Origin: a bacterium | GTDB lineage: Bacteria; Myxococcota; UBA727; JAUIJE01 | Assembly (NCBI GenBank): GCA_030431455.1 | Contig: JAUIJE010000001.1 | Coordinates: forward strand, 806,001 to 870,000 | Length of the DNA: 64,000 bases | Direction of reading: 5' to 3' | Part shown: piece after piece, positions 58,052 through 64,000 of the stretch | Layout of the letters: each line of letters starts with the position of its first letter | Numbering within the stretch: position 1 is the stretch's first letter | Translations under genes and position numbers: made by a program | Notes under the pieces: generated by a model | The model's database searches: none | Seen by the model: only the letters and a program-made list of their open reading frames with translations | Told to the model about the DNA's origin: nothing

Positions 58052-59200
58052 GTGACGCTCGAGCCGCCCACCCGTGACCTGCTGCTGGCCGACACGCCGT
58101 TCATCGACGTGCGCGCCGAGGTCGAGTTCGACAAGGGCGCGTTCCCGTCGGCGCGGTCCCTGCCGATCCTGACCACCGACGAGCGGCACCGGGTGGGCAA
58201 GACGTACAAAGAGCGCGGCCAGGACGCGGCGGTCGCGCTCGGGCACGAGCTTGTCTCGGGCGCGGCCAAGGAGGCGCGCATCGCGGCTTGGTGTGCGTTC
58301 AAGGCCGCGCACCCGGCCGCGCGCATCTATTGCTGGCGCGGCGGGATGCGCTCGCGCATCGCCCAGGACTGGATGGCGGCCGCGGGCCAGCCCATCGTCC
58401 GGGTCGCGGGCGGGTTCAAGGCGTTGCGGCAGGTGGCCCTCGACGAGTTCGCGGACGCCGCCCAGCGCGCGCGGCTGTTCATCATTGGCGGCCGCACAGG
58501 GTCGAACAAGACCGGGCTGATCCGGGCCGTGCCCGGCGGCGTCGACCTCGAGGGGTTCGCCCACCACCGGGGCTCAAGCTTCGGGCGCCGGGCCGAAGAG
58601 CCCCCCACCCAGATCGATTTTGAACACGCCCTGTGCATCGACGTGATGAAAAAACGCGGCGCCGCCGACCGCGGGCTGTTCCTCGAGGACGAAGGGCGCT
58701 GCATCGGCTCGCGCAACATCCCGCAGAACTTCTTCGAGGCCATGCGCCAGGCCCCCTTGGCCATCGTCGAGACCCCCCTCGAGGCGCGGGCCCGGCACAT
58801 TCTCGACGACTATGTGATCGGGGCCCGCGACGAGCACCGCGCGGTGTTCGGCGAGGACGGGGACGCGCGATACCGCGAAGGCCTGCTCGCCGCGTTGCAC
58901 CGCATCCGCAAACGCCTCGGCCCGGCCGCGACCCAAGACGTGCACGACGAGATGACAGCAGCATTGGATGCGCAGCTGCACGGCGACGACCCCGCCGCGC
59001 ACCTCGGCTGGATTCGCCTGCTGCTCACCGGCTACTACGACAAGATGTACGGCTACCAGCTGGACAAAGCCCAAGACCGCATCGTGTTTCGCGGGACGTT
59101 TGACGAGGTCCAGGACTGGGCGCGCGCGCAGGGGCGCGCCACCGGCTGGACCGCGCAGGACACCGGCGACGACGACGGCCAGGACAAGGAGCGCGCATGA
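58052..59200 (+). CDS. mnmH: tRNA 2-selenouridine synthase MnmH (SelU)
   Basis: A 382-residue enzyme that replaces the sulfur of 2-thiouridine at tRNA position 34 with selenium from selenophosphate. The N-terminal rhodanese domain has FIDVRAEVEF and the catalytic Cys94 in IYCWRGGMRSR. The C-terminal P-loop domain has GGRTGSNKT (146-154), where the usual Gly before Lys is Asn. GTG 58052 is the start. Its stop overlaps the next gene by ATGA. Its presence implies the genome has a selenophosphate synthetase (selD), which is not in the window. Confidence 0.94.
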   Translation: MTLEPPTRDLLLADTPFIDVRAEVEFDKGAFPSARSLPILTTDERHRVGKTYKERGQDAAVALGHELVSGAAKEARIAAWCAFKAAHPAARIYCWRGGMRSRIAQDWMAAAGQPIVRVAGGFKALRQVALDEFADAAQRARLFIIGGRTGSNKTGLIRAVPGGVDLEGFAHHRGSSFGRRAEEPPTQIDFEHALCIDVMKKRGAADRGLFLEDEGRCIGSRNIPQNFFEAMRQAPLAIVETPLEARARHILDDYVIGARDEHRAVFGEDGDARYREGLLAALHRIRKRLGPAATQDVHDEMTAALDAQLHGDDPAAHLGWIRLLLTGYYDKMYGYQLDKAQDRIVFRGTFDEVQDWARAQGRATGWTAQDTGDDDGQDKERA

Positions 59201-59832
59201 GCCCCCCCGACGCACACTTTTGGACCGAGCGCTGGGCCGAGGGCCGCACCGCGTTTCACCAGCCCGACAAGAACGCGCTGCTCGTGGCCCACCTCGACCG
59301 GTTGCCAAAAGGCCGGGTGCTCGTCCCCCTGTGCGGCAAATCGCACGACCTCGCGTACCTCCGCGACCACGAGCGTCCCCCGTTCGGGGTCGAGGTCGTC
59401 GAGCAGGCGGTGCGCGAGTTGTTCGAGGCGCTCGGGGTCTCTCCCACCCGCGAAGGGGACCTCGTGCGCGGGGCCGGGGTGTCGGTTTTCCTGGGCGACT
59501 TTTTTGCCCCCACCTTGCCCGCCCTCGCGGGCACCTTCGACGGGGTGTGGGACCGGGCCGCGCTCGTGGCCATCGACCCGTCCGCGCGCGAACCGTACCG
59601 CGACCGGCTGCTCACCCTCATGTCGCACGGGGGCACGCTGCTGCTCGCCACGTTCGACTACGACCAAGACCTGCGCGCGGGCCCGCCGTTTTCGGTGCCC
59701 GACGACGTGGTGCACGGTTTGTTCGGCCCGCACGGCACCGTCGAGCGCGTCGCCCAACACGCAGGGACATTGCCGACCCCGGACGGCACCGCCCCGGTGA
59801 TGGAGAACGTCTACGTGTTCGTCAAGCGCTGA
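59197..59832 (+). CDS. Thiopurine S-methyltransferase (TPMT) family protein
   Basis: A 211-residue SAM-dependent methyltransferase. Bacterial TPMT hallmarks are present: FWTERWAEGRTAFHQPDKN near the N-terminus and the SAM motif VLVPLCGKSHDLAYL, then FGVEVVEQAV, DRAALVAIDP and the LLLATFDYD strand. Bacterial members methylate selenium and tellurium compounds into volatile forms, besides thiopurines. Here it is translationally coupled to mnmH, which makes a selenium-related role more likely, though this is inference. Confidence 0.88.
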   Translation: MSPPDAHFWTERWAEGRTAFHQPDKNALLVAHLDRLPKGRVLVPLCGKSHDLAYLRDHERPPFGVEVVEQAVRELFEALGVSPTREGDLVRGAGVSVFLGDFFAPTLPALAGTFDGVWDRAALVAIDPSAREPYRDRLLTLMSHGGTLLLATFDYDQDLRAGPPFSVPDDVVHGLFGPHGTVERVAQHAGTLPTPDGTAPVMENVYVFVKR

Positions 59833-59838
59833 GCCCGG

Positions 59839-60096
59839 TCAGATCACCGCGGTCTCGTCCGGTGCGGGCGCACCACGCGGCGTGTCCTCGACGGGGGCCT
59901 CGGCCGGGGCCGGGGCCATCTGGTCCTGCAGCAACATTTGCTCGTCCCCGTCCGGGCCCGCGCCCTCGTCTTCGGGCACGACCTCGTCGTCGTAGGGGTA
60001 ATCGTTCTCGCTGCTGGTCGCCACCGACAAGGTGCACGCGGTCAGCAACAGGGCCAAGCCAAAGAACTTCCGGAGATTGTGCAGCGAACGGACCAT
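59839..60096 (-). CDS. Small lipoprotein
   Basis: An 85-residue lipoprotein: leader FFGLALLLTAC gives lipid-modified Cys around residue 21, and the mature part is acidic and Pro/Glu-rich (DDEVVPEDEGAGPDGDEQ). ATG 60096 is the start since GGAGGTGATC, an exact anti-16S match, lies just upstream; an ATG 15 bases earlier overlaps that site. Convergent with the TPMT gene. Probably envelope-located; function unknown. Confidence 0.75.
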   Translation of the reverse strand: MVRSLHNLRKFFGLALLLTACTLSVATSSENDYPYDDEVVPEDEGAGPDGDEQMLLQDQMAPAPAEAPVEDTPRGAPAPDETAVI

Positions 60097-60214
60097 GTTG
60101 ATCACCTCCATGGGCCCACGGTTTCATGTGGGTGCAGGCAGACAACGCAACCGTCCTGAATGCTCCTGGAGGCGGCCCAGGGCCTCTCCAGCTTGACCAA
60201 AAAACCCTTTAAAA

Positions 60215-61151
60215 TCAGCTACCTGGAAGCTGCTTGGCGCCGGGGGCGCGGGCCAGCGCGCGCCGCGCCTCGGCCTGCATCAACCGCCGAAACCACGCGT
60301 GGGCGGGGTCGCGGTCAAAGCGCGGGTGCCACACCAGCGCGAACGCCACGTGCGGGATCTCCAGCGGGGGCTTCGACAGCCGCAGACCGAGCTGCCGGAC
60401 CGCGGCCCGGGCCACCGGCACGGGCACGTTCATCAGGTGGTCGGACTGGGTCAGCGCCATCAGCCCCACCACATACGAGGGGACCTCGAGGCCGACGCGC
60501 CGCGTGACCTGCGCTTGCTCCAGCGCGCGGTCGATGGGGTTTTTCGCGGGGTTGTTCAGCCGCACCACGATGTGCGGGTACGCCACCCACCGCTCGACGG
60601 TGAGGCGGCGCCGCAGGGCCGGGTGATCGGCCCGGCCCGCGACCATGATGCGAAGGCGGCCCAAGGTCCGGGCCCGGAACGTCTCGGGCACAAACGACGT
60701 GGGGCAAAAGGCCACCGCCGGGCGCTCGCCGTCGAGCGCCGCGCGGAGGTCACCGGCCAACGGCAAGAGGCGCAGGGTCACGCCCGGGGCCTCGGCTTGG
60801 ACCGCGTGCACCAACGCGGGGACCCAGGGGCCGAACACGTCGGGCACCACCACGTCGAACCCCGCGCGGGCGGTCGCGGGATCAAACCCTGGTTTCCGGC
60901 GCGAGGGCCCGCTCGAGGTCGCGCAGCGCCGCGTCGAGGGCCGGGAGCATCCGTTCCGCCCGCGGGGTGCGCACCAGGCTGCGCCCCCGGCGCACGAGCA
61001 GCTCGTCGCCGAGGCCTTCGCGCAACTGTGCCAAGCGGTAGCTCATCGACGATTGGCTGATGTGCAGGCGCGCGGCCGCGCGGCTCACGTGCTGCTCCTG
61101 CAGCAGGGCGTGCAGGGCCACGAGCTGGGCGGGGTCGAGGGACAAAGACAC
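60215..61151 (-). pseudogene. LysR-family regulator gene with a frameshift
   Basis: The N-terminal half (GTG 61151 to about 60882) encodes a LysR winged-helix: LVALHALLQEQHVSRAAARL and SQSSMSYRLAQLREGLGDELLVRRG, stopping at TGA 60882 after APETRV. The substrate-binding half continues in the next frame, from about 60880 down to 60215 (DVVVPDVFGPWVPALVHAV, VPVARAAVRQLG). Removing one G from the CAGGGTTTGATC stretch near 60886 restores ETRFDPATARAGFD, the normal LysR linker. So the gene carries a single-base insertion, unless it is a sequencing error. It is divergent from the peroxiredoxin-like gene it may have regulated. Confidence 0.85.
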
Positions 61152-61160
61152 CCCGCCAAG

Positions 61161-61202
61161 GTATCGAATACGCCAATGATTGTTGCCCAATCCATCGATT
61201 GG
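61161..61202. promoter_or_regulatory. Candidate LysR operator between divergent genes
   Basis: Two palindromes lie in the 83 bp between the LysR start and the peroxiredoxin-like start: GTAT-CGA-ATAC (61161-61171) and CCAATC-CATC-GATTGG (61187-61202). Paired dyads in a divergent spacer are usual for LysR-type regulators. Binding is not shown. Confidence 0.4.
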
Positions 61203-61234
61203 TTCGATTCCTCTGCGGGGGGCATGGTGGGGGC

Positions 61235-61846
61235 ATGAACACGACCAAACCCCCTTCGCCCGCCCTTGCTCCCCCCCGCGCCCCGGGCGCGTCCCCGCCC
61301 CGGACCGGGTCCCGCCGCCGGGTGGGCGAGTCGCTGGGGCGGTTTTCCGTCGAGACCTTGGCCCACGGGCGGCTGCGATTGCCCGACGGGTGGACCCACC
61401 TGCAGTTCCGCCGGTTCGCGGGTTGCCCGGTGTGCAACCTTCATCTGCGCCGCTTCGCTCAGGGACACGCCGCCTTGGTCGAGGCCGGCCTGCGCACGGT
61501 GGCGTTTTTCCATTCGCCCGCCCGCCTGATGCAGCCCTACCAGGGCGACCTGCCGTTCGCGGCCGTGCCCGACCCCGACCGCCATTTCTACCGGCTCGTC
61601 GGCGCCGAGCAGAGCCCCTTCGCGGTGGTGCACCCCAAGGTCATGGGCGCGGCGGTGGCGGGCTTTTTCGGGGCCCGGTCCAACCCGCTCGCGGGGGGGC
61701 GCGATCAGACCCAGCTCCCCGCGGACCTGCTGCTCACCCCCGACGGCACCGTGGCCGCGGTGCACTACGGCACCCACGCCAACGACCAATGGGAACTCGA
61801 CGAGCTGTTGGCGCGGTTCCGAGACGCCCGGGCCCGCGCGGGCTGA
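61235..61846 (+). CDS. Peroxiredoxin-like (AhpC/TSA family) protein
   Basis: A 203-residue thioredoxin-fold protein of the AhpC/TSA-like group. The first 35 residues are a Pro/Ala/Arg-rich extension, then FRRFAGCPVCNLHLRRF carries a CPVC pair at the redox position, followed by HSPARLMQPYQ, FAAVPDPDRHFYRLVG and DLLLTPDGTVAAVHYG. Typical of peroxiredoxin-like proteins that detoxify peroxides or reduce thiols, but CxxC instead of a single peroxidatic Cys makes a thiol-disulfide role equally possible. ATG 61235 lies downstream of the LysR operator-like palindromes. Confidence 0.82.
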   Translation: MNTTKPPSPALAPPRAPGASPPRTGSRRRVGESLGRFSVETLAHGRLRLPDGWTHLQFRRFAGCPVCNLHLRRFAQGHAALVEAGLRTVAFFHSPARLMQPYQGDLPFAAVPDPDRHFYRLVGAEQSPFAVVHPKVMGAAVAGFFGARSNPLAGGRDQTQLPADLLLTPDGTVAAVHYGTHANDQWELDELLARFRDARARAG

Positions 61847-61861
61847 GCCGCGCTGGCTGCG

Positions 61862-64000
61862 TCAGCTCACCCGCACCGACACCGCTTTGCTCACCCCGGG
61901 CTGCTCCATGGTGATGCCGTAGAGCTGGTCGACGGCCTCCATGGTGCGCTTGTTGTGGGTGATGACGATGAACTGCGAGATGTTCGACACGTCTTTGATC
62001 AGCTCGTTGAAGCGGCTGACGTTGCTCTCGTCGAGCGGGGCGTCGACCTCGTCGAGCAGACAGAAGGGCGAGGGCTTGATCAGGAAGATGGCGAAGATGA
62101 GCGACACCGCGGTCAGCGCCTGCTCGCCCCCGGACATCAACGCCACCGACTGGAGTTTCTTGCCCGGGGGCTGGGCGTAGATCTCGACCCCGGTCTGGAG
62201 CAGGTCGTTGGGGTCGGTGAGCGCGAGCCAGGCTTTGCCGCCTTTGAACAGCCGGGGGAACACCTTCTCGAACTGCGCGTTGATCTGCTCAAACGCCTCT
62301 TTGAAGCGTTTCTTCGTCGTGCGGTTGATCTTGACGATCGCGCGGCTGAGCTGCTCGAGGGCGTGGGTGAGGTCGTCGGACTGGGTCTTGAGGAAGTCGT
62401 AGCGCTCCTCGAGCTCGTGGTACTCGTCGATGGCGGTGAGGTTGATTTCGCCGAGGTTGTCCATCTTCTTGCGCAGCTCGGCGAGGCGGTCTTTGACGTT
62501 GAAGTCCGGCTCGGGCGCGAGGTGGTAGTCGAAGATCGCTTCGGTGGGCGAGATGCCGTAGTTGGATTGGCAGCGCTGCTCGAGGTTCTCCAAGGAGAGC
62601 TCGGCCTCGCGCACGGACAACGCAATTTCATTCTGGCGCTTGCGCGCGCTGTCGAGCCCGGCGCGCAGGCCCCGCACCTCGCCCTCGAGGGCGCGCACCG
62701 TCTCCGCCGCCTTCTCGTACTTCTCCCGGTCGACGTCGAGGGTGCCTTTGACCTCGGTGCGCTCCTTCATCAGCTCTTCGATCCGGGTCTTGGACTCGAC
62801 CTCGGTGCGCATGATGTCTTCGCGGTCCCGCTCGTAGCTCTGCAGTTGCTCGTCGAGGCGGCCGATGCGGGTCTGGATGTCGGTCTCGTTCTGCTCGTGG
62901 TGGGCGAGGGTCTGCTTGAGGTTCTCTTTGCGCTCCACCGCGGCCGCGACCTCGACCTTGAGCCGGGTGACCTCGTCGCCCTTGGTCTTGATTTCGTGGT
63001 CCAGCGCGGCCTGGCTGTCGGCGGCGGTCTTGAGCTTCTCGTCGGCGGCGCGCTTGGTCTGCTCGAGCTCGGCGATGGTGACCAAGAGCTGTTCGCGCTG
63101 GCCGGTGAGTTGGCCGTGTTGCTCGGCGAGCTTTTCGCTCTGCGCTTGCCGGTCGGTGACCTCGCGCAGCAGGCGGGTGACCTCATCCTTTTGGCGGTTG
63201 AGCGCCTGGGTCCCGTCCATGTACCGCTGCTCGATGTCCTGTAGGGCCTGGGCCAAGGCCTGCACCTGCTCGTCGAGGGTGCGCTTTTGTTCGGTGCGCT
63301 CCGCCTTTTGGGCGTTGAGCTCGTCGAGCACCGCGCGCTCCTGGGCGGCCTTTTCGGTCAGGTCGCGGATCTCGCGCTTTTGGCGCAGCAGCCCGCTGTC
63401 GGCCTCGTCCGCGCTGCCCCCCCGGGCCCGGCCGTCGGCGCACAGCACCGTGCCGTCCTTGGTGCAGAGATTCACGCCCCGGGCGCGGGCCATGGCCCAC
63501 ACCTGGCGGAGGTCCGCGCCCTCGTCGAGCACGTACACGTCGGCGAGCAGCTGGGGCACAAACTTCTCAAACCCCGGCTTGGCTTTCACCAGCAGCGACA
63601 GGGGCCGCGCGCCCCGGATGTAGGGCTCGTCTTTGGGCGCGTCCTTGAGCAGGGCAAAGAAGCCTTGGCCTTCGCCGCTCTCGCGCAGCTCGACGATGGC
63701 GTTCAGGATGAGGTCCTCGTCCTCGACCAAGGCCGCGCTCAGCCGGTCGGACAGGGCCGCGCTGACCATGACCTCGTGCTCGGCGTCGACGATGATCGCG
63801 TCGGCGAGCAGGCCGTGCACCGCGAGCTTCGCCCCATGTTTCTGCATGAACTGCCGGACCCCTTCGGGGCTCCGGCTCAGGGCGGCTTCGATCTCCTGCA
63901 GGGAGTTGAGCTTGCCCGTGACCTCGGTGAGCGCTTCGCGCCGGGCCAGGATGTCCTCGTCGAGGGCGGACACCTGTTGGGCGACCTGCAGCGCGGCCTG
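61862..64000 (-). CDS. smc: Chromosome segregation ATPase SMC, N-terminal part beyond the window
   Basis: The frame is open to the right window edge, so only the C-terminal 712 residues are seen. They comprise the end of the first coiled coil, the hinge (about residues 40-190 of this part, ending CADGRARGG), a long second coiled coil, and the C-terminal ATPase half with signature LMSGGEQALTAVSLIFA and Walker B PFCLLDEVDAPLDESN. SMC condenses and segregates chromosomes with ScpA and ScpB. The Walker A half lies outside. Convergent with the peroxiredoxin-like gene. Confidence 0.95.
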   Translation of the reverse strand, partial: QAALQVAQQVSALDEDILARREALTEVTGKLNSLQEIEAALSRSPEGVRQFMQKHGAKLAVHGLLADAIIVDAEHEVMVSAALSDRLSAALVEDEDLILNAIVELRESGEGQGFFALLKDAPKDEPYIRGARPLSLLVKAKPGFEKFVPQLLADVYVLDEGADLRQVWAMARARGVNLCTKDGTVLCADGRARGGSADEADSGLLRQKREIRDLTEKAAQERAVLDELNAQKAERTEQKRTLDEQVQALAQALQDIEQRYMDGTQALNRQKDEVTRLLREVTDRQAQSEKLAEQHGQLTGQREQLLVTIAELEQTKRAADEKLKTAADSQAALDHEIKTKGDEVTRLKVEVAAAVERKENLKQTLAHHEQNETDIQTRIGRLDEQLQSYERDREDIMRTEVESKTRIEELMKERTEVKGTLDVDREKYEKAAETVRALEGEVRGLRAGLDSARKRQNEIALSVREAELSLENLEQRCQSNYGISPTEAIFDYHLAPEPDFNVKDRLAELRKKMDNLGEINLTAIDEYHELEERYDFLKTQSDDLTHALEQLSRAIVKINRTTKKRFKEAFEQINAQFEKVFPRLFKGGKAWLALTDPNDLLQTGVEIYAQPPGKKLQSVALMSGGEQALTAVSLIFAIFLIKPSPFCLLDEVDAPLDESNVSRFNELIKDVSNISQFIVITHNKRTMEAVDQLYGITMEQPGVSKAVSVRVS

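Noticed and set aside
60112-60214. A GC-rich hairpin (CTGGAG...CTCCAG) with a nearby T-run as LysR terminator
   Set aside because: The T-run lies before the hairpin in the direction of transcription, so it does not fit an intrinsic terminator.
60882-60884. The TGA that ends the LysR N-terminal half as a second selenocysteine codon
   Set aside because: Reading through in the same frame gives non-LysR sequence, while a one-base shift restores the family, so it is a frameshift rather than recoding.

Overview
The window is about 64 kb of very GC-rich chromosome, almost certainly from a member of the Myxococcota (the former Deltaproteobacteria). The evidence is a cell-surface protein at 25383-26582 with a myxobacterial cysteine-rich repeat and a MYXO-CTERM-like tail, a PilZ protein of the type expanded in myxobacteria, a response regulator fused to DUF4388, a Hanks-type Ser/Thr kinase and many lipoproteins with Asp/Ala-rich linkers. 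No prophage, insertion sequence, rRNA operon or CRISPR array was seen. Both ends cut a gene: a lipoprotein on the left and smc on the right.

Layout. 1-11.5 kb: surface and redox functions (intradiol dioxygenase lipoprotein, PhyH-type oxygenase, ABC-F ATPase, class V aminotransferase, a PAS plus soluble MCP pair, and a diheme lipoprotein / 2Fe-2S / molybdenum hydroxylase operon). 11.6-11.8 kb: initiator tRNA-Met facing a tRNA-like element across a shared terminator. 12-25 kb: tsaE-nnrD/E, pepP, a TPR protein with a Ser/Thr kinase, a zinc-finger ParA with a small partner, a membrane metalloprotease-like protein and PilZ. 25-38 kb: MYXO-CTERM protein, ankyrin protein, ABC-2 exporter, ffh, a membrane aminopropyltransferase-like protein, a 132-135 bp tandem repeat array, then a gluconate-dehydrogenase-like pair and glutaredoxin. 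38-41 kb: an overlapping three-gene operon (unknown, PHP hydrolase, flippase-like). 41.6-49.3 kb: the conserved rimP-nusA-ylxR-infB-rbfA-glmM translation cluster. 49.3-57 kb, mostly minus strand: response regulator/J-domain fusion, sppA fused to a barrel-like domain, DUF1697, a selenoprotein and ychF. 57.3-64 kb: SpoU methyltransferase, mnmH, a TPMT-family methyltransferase, a frameshifted LysR regulator, a peroxiredoxin-like gene and smc.

The most notable signals concern selenium. At 55404-55748 a gene that conventional calling would break is an ArsC-family selenoprotein with an in-frame TGA (UxxC motif) followed by a bacterial-type SECIS hairpin. About 2.3 kb away lies mnmH (tRNA 2-selenouridine synthase), translationally coupled to a TPMT-family methyltransferase whose bacterial relatives methylate selenium or tellurium compounds. 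Other unusual architectures are a ParA ATPase preceded by two identically spaced CX2CX22CX3C zinc motifs and overlapped by a ribbon-helix-helix-like gene, a receiver-DUF4388-J-domain protein with HTD in place of HPD, an SppA protease with an N-terminal outer-membrane-barrel-like domain, and a YlxR-L7Ae fusion that may start at a CTG codon.
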